A DNA stretch of 64,000 bases from contig NZ_CP104002.1 of assembly GCF_029201565.1 (NCBI RefSeq), positions 1,071,001-1,135,000 of the forward strand, given 5' to 3'. Below, in pieces: positions 45,432 through 54,071 of this stretch; within the stretch, counting starts at the first letter, position 1; each line of letters begins with the position of its first letter. The stretch is from Devosia sp. SD17-2 (GTDB taxonomy: Bacteria; Pseudomonadota; Alphaproteobacteria; Rhizobiales; Devosiaceae). The notes under the pieces are model-generated. The model was given only the letters and a program-made list of their open reading frames with translations, did no database searches and had not been told where the DNA came from. A program made the translations under genes and the position numbers.

Positions 45432-45752
45432 GGGCGGCTCGGGGTGGAATGAATTGGTTCTATCGCGCGCTTTGCCCTTAGGGGAGAGGGGGCGTAGAGG
45501 AGAGAAAATACCCCCGCCCGAGCTGCGCTAAGGCCCTTTGGGCCTAAGCTGCGCTTGCCCCCCCCTCAAGGGGGGGGGTGAAGGGGCGGTGGAGAGAGTC
45601 TTCACCAAGGCTGAACTCCTCGTCTCAACCGACATTCGCTTGGCGAGCTCGGCGTGCCCATTGGGGTCGACTGAAGACCCCCACCCTCATTCCCTCCCCA
45701 CAAGGGGGAGGGAGGCGCAGGAGCCGCTGGCTTGGTAGGCTAGCGCCGCGGC
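45432..45752. repeat. Intergenic region with several GC-rich palindromes
   Basis: Palindromes include AAGGCCC-TTT-GGGCCT (about 45531-45546), GCCCCCCCCTC-aag-GGGGGGGG (about 45557-45580), and CCCCACCCTC...CCTCCCC-acaa-GGGGGAGG (about 45679-45713). They belong to the same repeat family as the other intergenic clusters. No coding sequence is supported here. Confidence 0.7.
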
Positions 45753-46826
45753 TCATCCCTGCGCTAGCGCAGGAGATTTGCTGTCCTGGGCGCTCCGAAA
45801 GATCTGTTGGTCGTGGCGGTAGACGGCGACGGCGCGGGGGGTGAGAGTGACGCCTTGGCCGGTGGCGAAGAGGTCGGGGTGGGAGACCATGGTCTTGAGG
45901 CGGGTGCCGTCGGGCAGGGCGAGGTCGACAAGGCCGTGGGTGCCGAAATCGGTCACGCGGTGGATTTTGGCCTGGCCCGGTTCGGCGGCGACGAGGTCGA
46001 GCGCTTCGGGGCGGATTGCGAGCGTGGCCGGTCCGTCGGGCAGGGCGAGGAGCGTGGTAAAACTGTCGCGGGTGAACATGCCATTGGCGACCACGCCTTC
46101 GATGAGGTTCATGGTGCCGATGAAACCTGCGACGAACGGGGTCTGCGGATCGCGATAGACGACGTCCGGGCGGTCGATCTGTTCGGTGCGGCCATCGCGC
46201 ATGACCACGATGCGGTCGGCCATGGAGAGAGCCTCATCCTGGCCGTGGGTGACAAAGAGCGTGGTAATTTTCAGGCGCTGCTGGATGTCGCGGACTTCCT
46301 CGCGAAGACGCTCACGCAGGTGCTGGTCAAGGCTGGCAAAGGGCTCGTCGAGCAGTAGGATTTTGGGCTCGAGCACGAGCGAGCGGGCGAGGGCGACGCG
46401 CTGCTGCTGGCCACCGGACAGCTGAGTGACGCGGCGGCTGCCGTAGCCCGCAAGACCCACGAGTTCGAGGACCGCTTCCACCCTTTGCTTGATTTCGGCG
46501 GCGGGGAGACGGCGGAGTTTCAAGCCAAAGGCGAGGTTCTTGAATACATCCATATGGGTCCAGAGCGCGTGGCTCTGGAACACCATGCCGGTGGGGCGCT
46601 TTTCCGGCGGCAGGTGGGTGATGTCCTCGCCATCGATGGTGATTTCGCCCGAAGAGGGGCGCTCAAAGCCGCCGACCATGCGCAGCAGGGTGGATTTGCC
46701 CGAGCCGGATGGGCCGAGCAGGCAGACAAGCTCGCCATCGGCTACGTCGAGGGAGAAGGTGTCGACCGCCCGGACGGCGCCGTTGGCGAAGATTTTGGTG
46801 ACGTCTTTGATCTTCAGTACGGACAT
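45753..46826 (-). CDS. ABC transporter ATPase, PotA-like
   Basis: 357 residues. Walker A GPSGSGKST, QLSGGQQQRVALARSL signature, Walker B LLLDEPFASLDQHLR, and a C-terminal TOBE domain with LAIRPEALDLV. The switch region reads VTHGQDEAL where the family usually has THDQ. It is the last gene of the importer 49879-45753, separated from the permease by a 206-base gap filled with a composite palindrome. The class covers polyamine, iron, thiamine and phosphonate importers. Confidence 0.9.
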   Translation of the reverse strand: MSVLKIKDVTKIFANGAVRAVDTFSLDVADGELVCLLGPSGSGKSTLLRMVGGFERPSSGEITIDGEDITHLPPEKRPTGMVFQSHALWTHMDVFKNLAFGLKLRRLPAAEIKQRVEAVLELVGLAGYGSRRVTQLSGGQQQRVALARSLVLEPKILLLDEPFASLDQHLRERLREEVRDIQQRLKITTLFVTHGQDEALSMADRIVVMRDGRTEQIDRPDVVYRDPQTPFVAGFIGTMNLIEGVVANGMFTRDSFTTLLALPDGPATLAIRPEALDLVAAEPGQAKIHRVTDFGTHGLVDLALPDGTRLKTMVSHPDLFATGQGVTLTPRAVAVYRHDQQIFRSAQDSKSPALAQG

Positions 46827-46849
46827 ATTTCTTCAGTTCCTGGGGCCGG

Positions 46850-47008
46850 TTCCCACCTCTCCCCTTGGGGGAGAGGTCGGCGCCTCGCGCCGGGTGAGGG
46901 GGGCTTTAATGGGAGCACCGCGCACGATGGGGTCGGCGGGTAGGGACGAGGCCCCCTCACCCGAATTGCTGCGCAATCCGACCTCTCCCCCAAAGGGAGA
47001 GGTGGGGA
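46850..47008. repeat. Composite inverted palindromic repeat inside the PotABCD-like operon
   Basis: Left unit CACCTCTCCCC-ttgg-GGGAGAGGTC then GCGCCGGGTGAGGGGG; right unit GCCCCCTCACCCG...CGACCTCTCCC-ccaaa-GGGAGAGGTG. The two units are inverted copies of each other about 40 bases apart. The structure may lower ATPase expression relative to the permeases. Confidence 0.82.
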
Positions 47009-47032
47009 GCAAGCCCTGGCGCCGGAGGGCCA

Positions 47033-47854
47033 TCATGCCCCGAACCCCTTGGCAAACGAGCCGGAGTTGACGACGCGGCGGGCGAAGAGGAGGGCGATGA
47101 AGCTGGGGATCCAGAGGAGGACGGAGAGCACCGCGCCATATTGAATAACGGGCTGATTGTTGATGAAGGAAATCATCAGCACCGGCAGGGTGCGGATCTG
47201 CGGGGCCCCGATGAGCCAGGCGCCTTCGGTTTCGTAAAAGGTGCCGACGAAGCTGAGCAGGAGGGCCGCGGCAATGGTCGGGCCGGCCTGCGGCAGGGTG
47301 ATCGACCAGAAGACGCGGAACGGGGAGGCGCCGACATCGCGGGCGGCTTCCTCCATGCGGCGATCGACGCCCTGGAAGGCGGCGACGGGGATCCAGATCA
47401 TGAACAGCAGCGTGCCGACGAGCTGGATGAGGACCACGCCCCAAAACGTGCCGATGAGATTGAGCTGGAGGAATATGCCGGCGATGGCGACCAGAAGGCC
47501 GAATTTGGGGAAAGCGTGCCCGGCAAGGAACGAGAAGAACAGGATATCGCGGCCGGGGAAATCGAGCCGAGCGAAGGCATAGGCGGCGGGCAGGCAGATC
47601 AGCGCCGAGAGGGCCGTCACCACCGTGGCCAGCGATAGGCTCATGGTGATGGAGCTCCACACGTCGGCGCGGGCGAGGGTCTGGCTCCAGAAGCGGAGGC
47701 CGAATTCCTGCGGGATGACGGACGGATAGCGCCAGACATTGGTGAAGGCCCAGGTGCCGACGACGACCAGCGGGACAATGATGACGATGGTGAGGGTGAC
47801 GGCAAAGAAAATGCCCACCCAGTCGATTTGACGTCTTGCGAGGGTTGCGGCCAT
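47033..47854 (-). CDS. ABC transporter permease, PotC-like
   Basis: 273 residues, six helices. The start MAATLARRQIDWVGIFFAVTL at 47854 lies one base after the stop of the partner gene. The EAA loop is MEEAARDVGASPFRVFW near residue 165. The C-terminal PSFIALLFARRVVNS matches PotC-like permeases. Confidence 0.91.
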   Translation of the reverse strand: MAATLARRQIDWVGIFFAVTLTIVIIVPLVVVGTWAFTNVWRYPSVIPQEFGLRFWSQTLARADVWSSITMSLSLATVVTALSALICLPAAYAFARLDFPGRDILFFSFLAGHAFPKFGLLVAIAGIFLQLNLIGTFWGVVLIQLVGTLLFMIWIPVAAFQGVDRRMEEAARDVGASPFRVFWSITLPQAGPTIAAALLLSFVGTFYETEGAWLIGAPQIRTLPVLMISFINNQPVIQYGAVLSVLLWIPSFIALLFARRVVNSGSFAKGFGA

Positions 47855-47855
47855 G

Positions 47856-48734
47856 TCAGGGCGTCCTGTTCTTGGCGACGGAGCGCACATAGAAGAGGCC
47901 AAAGATGATGCAGAAGCCGAAGGTGACCACGGCCTGGGTGATGGCATTGGTCGGATCGTAGAGATCGCGGAAGGTGCGCTGCATGAAGGGGCCCATCATT
48001 TCGGGCGCGGCCGGGCCGAGGATGTAGGGCAGGGTGAAGGCCGAGAAAATGCCGAGCACGGCAAATGAGACGGCCACCAGCATGGAATTGGAAATGCGCG
48101 GCAGGATGATGTGCCAGAAGAGCGCCAGGCGCCCGGCGCCGACATCGCGCGCTGCCTCGATCGCCTGATTGGACACATTGCCCAAGCCCGAGAGCAGGAT
48201 CAGCACGGTGAGCGGGATATTGTCCCAGACGAGGCCGATCACCGGACCCCAGGGGGTGAGGTAGGGCGATTTGATCTTGGGCAGGCCGACGGAATTAAGG
48301 AGGAGATCGGTGGTGCCGTTTGGTCCCAGCACGCGAATGAACGCGAAGGCCAGGATGATCGAGGGCACGAACATGGGGAAGATGGCGAGGCCCTGGACAT
48401 AGGCGGCCAGCTTGCTGTCGGAGAAGCGCAGATACAGCGCGATGGGTACGCAGATGACCAGCAGCAGGACAGCGCAGACGCCGGTGGTCCAGAGCGTTAT
48501 CGACAGATTGGAGAGGCTGTAGCTGTCGGAAAAGAAGAACTGGTAGGTGCCGGTGGAGAAGGTGCGACCGCCCTCGGGCGTTGGCAGCCACAGCGTCTGG
48601 ATGACGGCGGAAACGATCGGCCAGATCACCAGCCAAACGACGAGAATTACCGGAGCCGCCACGAGCAGGAGGCCGAACGGCCTCCCGCGTTGGATGTGCT
48701 CAACTCCGGGGGAGCTGAGGGCGGAGTTGGTCAC
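47856..48734 (-). CDS. ABC transporter permease, PotB-like
   Basis: 292 residues. The N-terminus is cytoplasmic (HIQRGRPFG), followed by six helices. The EAA loop is AIEAARDVGAGRLALFWHI near residue 195. It overlaps the binding-protein gene by four bases and is next to its PotC-like partner. Confidence 0.91.
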   Translation of the reverse strand: MTNSALSSPGVEHIQRGRPFGLLLVAAPVILVVWLVIWPIVSAVIQTLWLPTPEGGRTFSTGTYQFFFSDSYSLSNLSITLWTTGVCAVLLLVICVPIALYLRFSDSKLAAYVQGLAIFPMFVPSIILAFAFIRVLGPNGTTDLLLNSVGLPKIKSPYLTPWGPVIGLVWDNIPLTVLILLSGLGNVSNQAIEAARDVGAGRLALFWHIILPRISNSMLVAVSFAVLGIFSAFTLPYILGPAAPEMMGPFMQRTFRDLYDPTNAITQAVVTFGFCIIFGLFYVRSVAKNRTP

Positions 48735-49879
48735 GCGTCCGGATCCACATTGGGGGCCACGGTGCGGTACCAGCCATCATTGATGAGGCGTTCCCAATTG
48801 CCGCTCGGGAAGACCGGGATGGAATTGGGGATGACATCGGCAAAGCGCTCGCGCAGGGCAGGGTCGACATGGTCCCAGGAGACGCCCGGGAAGCCGCCCA
48901 GCTCGGTGAGCACGGCCGACTGGATTTCCTCGGAGAGGACGAAATCGGCCAGCTTGAGCGAGAGGTCCTTGTTGCTGCCATTGGAGAGGATGGTGATGCG
49001 CGAGAAGCCGCCGGGCAGGCCCAGATCCTGGAGCTGAACGAGGCCGGTGGTTTCGGGCAGCACCCCCTGCTCGATGGCTGACAGGGCCTGATCGGACCAG
49101 GCGGGGATCATGGTGACGGCGGATTGGCCGAGCAGCTGCAGCGACTGGGTATTGCCCGAAGTATAGGCGCCGCCGTCGAAGAGGGAGGGGCCGATATCGT
49201 TGAGGATGTCCCATGCGCCGGGGAGCATGGCATCGCCATTTTCCGGGGTGGCGTTGTCGACGGTGAACTTGGACACATCCTGGCCATTGGCCTCGAGCAC
49301 GGCGCGTCGCACGAAATTGAGGCCCGAGCCGCCCTTGTTGGGACGGTTATAGATGAACTGGCCCGGATTGGCCTTGATCCAGGCCATGAGATCGGCCCAG
49401 GTTTTGGGCACATTGGCCGGATCGAGCTTGGTGGTGTCGTAGGCGAGCAGGACCTGGGACCCGCGATAGGGCAGGTTTTGCGGAATGTCCCGGGCCAGCG
49501 GATTGATCTTGGAATAGTTGGAGAGCCCGGCTTCCTCGAAATTGACCCAAAGGCCCTGGTCGATGGCGCCGACCGGCTGACGGGCATCAAAACCCTCGAA
49601 GAAGTCGGCCTGCGGATCGGCATTGGAGCCCATGGCGGCGAGGCCGCGCTCGGCAATGGCCTGAAGACCGGCGTTGTCGCCGCCATCCACCAGATTGATG
49701 GTGACGCCGGGATTGGCGGCCTCGAATTTGGGCGCCACCACATTGGTCCAGAAATCGAGAATGTTCTGGTCCGAGCTGGTGTACCAGTCGATACGGCCCG
49801 CTTCAGCGAAGGCGGAGCGGGGCAACAGAGCAACGCCGGCGGCGGCACCGGCGGCGAGCATGAAATCACGCCGTTTCAT
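48731..49879 (-). CDS. Extracellular solute-binding protein of the PotABCD-like importer
   Basis: 382 residues. The N-terminus MKRRDFMLAAGAAAG carries a twin-arginine-like RRDFM motif and cleavage near AFAEA, so Tat export of a folded protein is possible. The mature start RIDWYTSSDQNILDFW resembles the iron, thiamine and aminoethylphosphonate group of binding proteins (bacterial SBP family 6/8 type). GGGAGAAG is before the ATG at 49879. Three 11-base-spaced direct repeats lie 180 bases upstream. The substrate is unknown; neighbouring GDPD suggests a phosphodiester or phosphonate. Confidence 0.88.
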   Translation of the reverse strand: MKRRDFMLAAGAAAGVALLPRSAFAEAGRIDWYTSSDQNILDFWTNVVAPKFEAANPGVTINLVDGGDNAGLQAIAERGLAAMGSNADPQADFFEGFDARQPVGAIDQGLWVNFEEAGLSNYSKINPLARDIPQNLPYRGSQVLLAYDTTKLDPANVPKTWADLMAWIKANPGQFIYNRPNKGGSGLNFVRRAVLEANGQDVSKFTVDNATPENGDAMLPGAWDILNDIGPSLFDGGAYTSGNTQSLQLLGQSAVTMIPAWSDQALSAIEQGVLPETTGLVQLQDLGLPGGFSRITILSNGSNKDLSLKLADFVLSEEIQSAVLTELGGFPGVSWDHVDPALRERFADVIPNSIPVFPSGNWERLINDGWYRTVAPNVDPDA

Positions 49880-50346
49880 CAAACTTCTCCCTTTTCGAAC
49901 GGACATTCCAGTTTGTGTCACAATGCACTCTGGATTTCATCGCGCTGACGTCGACTTTTCCTTTGGCAAGAGGTTAAGCCTCGCTTGAATTTGAAAGCAA
50001 GCGGAAAGCGCCATTTGCGCCGGGAAAGCAAGTCGCGGTCAGAACTAAGCGCTTTGAGATGACGTGTTGATGACGCCAAGATGACGTCTCAATGAAGCTG
50101 TGCTGTATGCCTAATATATTGAAGGCTATGGGTAATTAGTAATAATGTGAGAGTGGAGGGCGAGCTTGGGGTAGCCGGTGCTGGTGCGAGAGGCAGCAAG
50201 GGTTTGCTGCCGAGGTGAGTGACGGCGAATGCACGAGCGATGCCTCTATAACAAGTATAGGTTTGTGCGCCGGCCGGTGCCGTGCTGCCGGAAATGGTGT
50301 GGAACGAAGCTTTTCTAGTTCTGATCAAAAAGACCGTTCATTCCAT
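49880..50346. other. Non-coding region upstream of the PotABCD-like operon
   Basis: About 467 bases, lower in GC than the genes. Besides the phased repeats at 50058-50097 it holds a palindromic TTCCATTTATGAAATGGAA near 50340-50357 that overlaps the end of the PHP gene and may act as a weak hairpin. A short minus-strand frame at 50089-50328 shows no coding character. Confidence 0.45.
50058..50097 (-). promoter_or_regulatory. Helically phased direct repeats, OmpR/PhoB-type site candidate
   Basis: GATGACG occurs exactly at 50058, 50069 and 50080, with a degenerate AATGAAG at 50091, all in an 11-base period. On the minus strand this reads as CGTCATC units with four-base spacers, the layout of a Pho box (7 + 4 bases), with the GTCAT core kept but the first bases differing from CTGTCAT. 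A weak -10 (TAGTTC) follows about ten bases downstream toward the binding-protein gene. Confidence 0.45.
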
Positions 50347-51762
50347 TTATGAAATGGAATTGCGCTCCTCGAGATAGATCGGATTGCTCAGCGCGCGGCG
50401 GATGGGCTGGGTGTCGAGGTCAACGTTCTGCAACTGCCAAGGCAAGGCGCGGCCATCGAGTGCGGCCCTGAACTGGGCGACGAGATTTCCTCGGCTGGCC
50501 TTGGCGATGATTTCGGCGCGAAGAAATTTCTGGGGCGCGATGGGGAAGGTGGCCTGCCAGTCCTCGGAGGCGATGAGGATATCAGCGATGGGGCCGGTGG
50601 CGTCGATGAGGCTGAGCCGGTCGCCGGCTGCGCCCCGGATGATGGCGGTGACCTCTGTGAGGCCTTTGACCGTGCCCCCCATGGGGGTGTCGCCGGCGCG
50701 GAGCTCCAGATGGGGGCCGGTGGGGCTTTCTGTAACGTAGCCATGGCCCGATTTCATCGCGGCCAGAATGGCGTCTTCGCTAAGCTCGGGGAGCCAGAAG
50801 ACGGTCGTTGGGCGGGCAAGGACAAGCGGGCCCTCTGGCATGAGCCGGTCGGGCTGATGGTAGTCGGAGCCGCCGATGGCCGAGAGTTTTAGTCCTGACG
50901 CCAGGCGCCGCTGATAGCGATCAAGGGAAACCCAGTTCCAGGCGAGCCAGGTGGATTGCCATACTTCCTGGCAATCGGCGGCGGGAAAATCATAGTCCCA
51001 CGGAATAGTCGGCTTGTCGTGGTTGATGGAGAGAAGGCCACCCTTCTTATGCACCAGATCAGCGAGGACATGGGCGTCGGAGGGTTTGGTCATGCGGAAG
51101 TCGATCCACGCGTCGACGCCAAAGACATTGGCATGGCCGACGGCGGTGGTGACTTCCATTGCCCGCACGAAGACGAGGTCCGGGCTAGAGTGCGGATGGA
51201 AATAGCGGCGCTGGGTGATGGTGTTGTGATCGGCGATGGCGAGGAAATCGAGCCCGGCCTGTTTGGCGGCGGCGTGCAGGAGTTCGGGTGCGCCGCGGGC
51301 GTCGGAGTGGAACGTGTGGCAGTGGAGGTCGCCTTTGTACCAGCCGGGTTTGGATCGCACGGGGAGGGTGCGGGCGGGCTGGGGTACTAGTGCGCGCGGG
51401 GCGGCGTCGAGGGTGATCGTGACTGTTGCCTCGGTGCCGGCCTCGGGGATCTTGTAGAGGCCGAGAATGACATTCCAGATGCCGGGCTGGATCTCGCCAT
51501 GGATATAGCCGGGGGTGGCGTCGTCAGTGGCAATGAAGAATCTCTCGCGCGCGCCGCCGCTCCAGCCGCGAAACCCTTCGGCGGTGGGGTAGCCTGTGTC
51601 GCGGGGATCGAAGGCGCCGAGATCGATGATGCAGTCCTCGGCCTTGGAATAGGCGAGGGTAACGTCGATCCGTGTGGTGCCGACCGGGACATCGAAGGGG
51701 ATGTAGAAATAGGGGTTTTGCGACTGGTCGGCGCGGGTCAGGGGCGTGGTGATGGTGATCAT
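50347..51762 (-). CDS. PHP-domain metallohydrolase (CehA/McbA family)
   Basis: 471 residues. An N-terminal beta domain (about 1-135) precedes a PHP phosphoesterase domain with metal motifs GDLHCHTFHSDARG near 145, LAIADHNTIT near 175, SINHDKPTIPWDYD near 245, and GGSDYHQPDR near 300. The CehA/McbA group includes carbaryl hydrolases and phosphoesterases. No signal peptide is apparent. A phosphoester substrate would fit the neighbouring phosphate genes, but that is inference. Confidence 0.87.
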   Translation of the reverse strand: MITITTPLTRADQSQNPYFYIPFDVPVGTTRIDVTLAYSKAEDCIIDLGAFDPRDTGYPTAEGFRGWSGGARERFFIATDDATPGYIHGEIQPGIWNVILGLYKIPEAGTEATVTITLDAAPRALVPQPARTLPVRSKPGWYKGDLHCHTFHSDARGAPELLHAAAKQAGLDFLAIADHNTITQRRYFHPHSSPDLVFVRAMEVTTAVGHANVFGVDAWIDFRMTKPSDAHVLADLVHKKGGLLSINHDKPTIPWDYDFPAADCQEVWQSTWLAWNWVSLDRYQRRLASGLKLSAIGGSDYHQPDRLMPEGPLVLARPTTVFWLPELSEDAILAAMKSGHGYVTESPTGPHLELRAGDTPMGGTVKGLTEVTAIIRGAAGDRLSLIDATGPIADILIASEDWQATFPIAPQKFLRAEIIAKASRGNLVAQFRAALDGRALPWQLQNVDLDTQPIRRALSNPIYLEERNSIS

Positions 51763-52127
51763 TTTTGGGTGCCTTGATGGGGCGAAATTACGGACTTCGG
51801 GGGTAGGAAAGGGCCCCTCTCCCTAGCCCTCCCCTCGAGGGGGAGGGTGGCATCGCGTTTGAGGCACCGTTTCGCCAAGTGAACCGGCTTCACCCTCCCC
51901 CTTGAGGGGAGGGAGGCGATGGGGCGGTGGGAATGGTGTAGAGGTGGTCATCTCAACGCTTCGCTTTTGCCTTCTTCCTTCTCCCCTCGAGGGAGAAGGT
52001 GCCCCGCAGGGGCGGATGAGGGGGCTTCTCGACAGGGGGAGGGGGGGGAGAGAACCCCTCACCCTGGATTCTGCTGAACGCAGAAATCCTGTCCCTCTCC
52101 CTCAAGGGGAGAGGGGAAGAGCGGATG
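51763..52127. repeat. Intergenic cluster of four GC-rich palindromes
   Basis: Hairpins are near 51831-51848 (CCCTCCCCTCGAGGGGGAGGG), 51894-51912 (CCCTCCCCCTTGAGGGGAGGG read in parts), 51981-52005 (CTTCTCCCTCGAG...) and 52090-52113 (CCCTCTCCCTC-aa-GGGGAGAGGG). They alternate orientation. No gene is supported. The region separates the PHP gene from the third CUT1 operon. Confidence 0.7.
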
Positions 52128-53231
52128 CTATTCGCCCGCGCCGGGGATGCGGTTGCCGTGGTGGTCGAAGAGGTGGATGTGCTCGGCGCTGAAGGAGAGG
52201 GTGACGATGTCGGCGATGTCGAGGTGGTCGTCGGTGAAGATGCGGGCGGTGAGGCGGATGCTGTCGCCGCGATCGATGGTGACGAGGCTTTCGGGGCCCA
52301 TGTTCTCATTGGCGAAAAGCGGCGCGGTGATGGTGTTGGGGGCGCCGGGGGCGGCAATGCCCAGATGCTCGGGGCGGATGCCGAGGGTGAGGTTTTCGCT
52401 TGTGGCGAGCGCCTTGCCGATGGAATCGGTCATGGGCAGGGGAGCGATGGTGAGGCCATCGGCCTTGAGCTGGAGTTTTCCATCGCCTTGGGTGCCGGTG
52501 ACGGTGACAAGATTCATCGGCGGGTTGCCGACGAAATTGGCGACGAAAGTGGTGGCCGGGCGGCGATAGATTTCGATGGGCGAGGCGAACTGGACGATCT
52601 TGCCCTGGTCCATGACGGCGATGCGGGTGGCGAGCGCCATGGCCTCGGCCTGATCGTGGGTGACGTAGACGGCCGTCATGCCCATGTCGCGCTGGAGATG
52701 ATTGAGAAAGCCGCGGGCCTCGAGGCGCAGTTTTGCATCCAGATTGGAGAGCGGCTCGTCAAAGAGATAAACTTTTGCCGGGTAAACCAGCGCGCGGGCG
52801 AGTGAGGTGCGCTGCTGCTGGCCGCCGGAAATCTGGCTGGGGAGCCGGTCCATCAGATGGCCGATCTTGAGCACCTCGGCGACTTCCTTGGCGCGGCCGT
52901 GGCGCTTTTCGACGCTCTCGCCGCGCACCTTGAGCGGATAGGCGATGTTATCGGCCAGATTCATGTGCGGGTAGAGCGCGTAATCCTGAAAGACCATGGC
53001 GATGTTGCGGTCCTTGGGGTGGAGGTGGGTGACCTCCTCGCCGCCGATAAAGATCTGGCCGGATGTGGGTGTTTCAAGGCCCGCCATCATGCGCAGGGAG
53101 GTGGTCTTGCCGCAGCCTGAGGGGCCGAGCAGGCACACGAACTCACCATCGCCGATGGAGAAGCTGACGTCGGTGACGGCCTTGAACTCGCCAAAGCTCT
53201 TGGAAACGTTCCTGAATTCAACAGATGCCAT
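52128..53231 (-). CDS. Sugar ABC transporter ATP-binding protein (CUT1, UgpC type)
   Basis: 367 residues. Walker A GPSGCGKTT, signature QISGGQQQRTSLARALV (a Gln-rich variant of LSGGQRQR), Walker B YLFDEPLSNLDAKLR, switch VTHDQAEAM, and TOBE motif GIRPEHLG. It is the last gene of the importer 56563-52128 that is divergent from the LacI regulator. The glycoside-processing genes beyond the regulator suggest an oligosaccharide. Confidence 0.92.
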   Translation of the reverse strand: MASVEFRNVSKSFGEFKAVTDVSFSIGDGEFVCLLGPSGCGKTTSLRMMAGLETPTSGQIFIGGEEVTHLHPKDRNIAMVFQDYALYPHMNLADNIAYPLKVRGESVEKRHGRAKEVAEVLKIGHLMDRLPSQISGGQQQRTSLARALVYPAKVYLFDEPLSNLDAKLRLEARGFLNHLQRDMGMTAVYVTHDQAEAMALATRIAVMDQGKIVQFASPIEIYRRPATTFVANFVGNPPMNLVTVTGTQGDGKLQLKADGLTIAPLPMTDSIGKALATSENLTLGIRPEHLGIAAPGAPNTITAPLFANENMGPESLVTIDRGDSIRLTARIFTDDHLDIADIVTLSFSAEHIHLFDHHGNRIPGAGE

Positions 53232-53237
53232 GAGGGA

Positions 53238-54068
53238 TCAAGCCTTGATGCCGCCGAAGAACCGGAAGCCGAACTTCCAGCTGACGAAGAGATAGAGAGC
53301 GATGACGGGCAGCGAATAGATCAGCGAATAGGCTGCCAGCAGCGTGACGACCGGGGTGCCGGCCTCTGAATAGAAGGAGTAGATGGCAACCGCCGCCGGC
53401 ATGTTTTTGTCACTGCGGAGGAGAATGAAGGGGATGAGGAAGCTGCCCCAGATATTGACGAAGCTCCACACCACCACGACGACAATGCCGGGACGAATGA
53501 CCGGCAGGGCGACATCGAAAAAGGCCTGAACCGGTGAGGCGCCGGTGACCATGGCGCTTTCTTCGTAGGATTTCGGAATGCTGTCGATGAAGTCGCGGAG
53601 GATAAACATAGCGGTGGGGAGGAGCCCACCGGCAAAGGTGAGAATGACAGCGAGGTGCGTATCCATCAGCCCCGCGGCCGAGATAATGAGGAAGATCGGC
53701 ACCATGGCGGCCGAGCCGGACACCACTGAGGAAAAGAGCAGCAGAATATAGGTGACCGCGCCCTTGCCGGGGATGGAGGAGCGGGAGAGCGCGTAGGCCG
53801 CAAGGGTTGCCGCAGCACCGACGAGAATGACGCCGCCGACAGCCTGGATGAAGGAGTTCCAGAGCGCCTGCACGGCAAAGGAATTGCCGAAGACGGTGAC
53901 GAAATTACTGAGGGTCCAGGGGTCAGGCAGGGCGAGGCCGAGTTCGGCGCGGGCATTGAAAGGCGCGAACAGGAACCAGAGCAGCGGCAGGGCAAAGATG
54001 GCGCCGATCAGCGCTGCGAGGGCCGAAAAGGCTATGCGGCCAATGAAAGCGGGGAGCGTCAGCTTCAT
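53238..54068 (-). CDS. Sugar ABC transporter permease (MalG type)
   Basis: 276 residues, six helices. The EAA loop is SYEESAMVTGASPVQAFF near residue 180. The C-terminus KFGFRFFGGIKA is compatible with MalG-type permeases. It lies six bases from the ATPase gene. Confidence 0.91.
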   Translation of the reverse strand: MKLTLPAFIGRIAFSALAALIGAIFALPLLWFLFAPFNARAELGLALPDPWTLSNFVTVFGNSFAVQALWNSFIQAVGGVILVGAAATLAAYALSRSSIPGKGAVTYILLLFSSVVSGSAAMVPIFLIISAAGLMDTHLAVILTFAGGLLPTAMFILRDFIDSIPKSYEESAMVTGASPVQAFFDVALPVIRPGIVVVVVWSFVNIWGSFLIPFILLRSDKNMPAAVAIYSFYSEAGTPVVTLLAAYSLIYSLPVIALYLFVSWKFGFRFFGGIKA

Positions 54069-54071
54069 GGT

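Noticed and set aside
45531..45546. GGCCC-TTT-GGGCC hairpin as a terminator for the PotA-like ATPase
   Set aside because: No T-run follows on either strand; it is treated as part of the repeat cluster.
50089..50328. Small minus-strand frame upstream of the binding-protein gene
   Set aside because: No ribosome site, Pro/Ser/Thr-rich composition, and it overlaps the phased direct repeats.
51814..52113. Clustered palindromes considered as a CRISPR array
   Set aside because: Units differ in sequence and orientation, spacing is irregular, and there are no cas genes.
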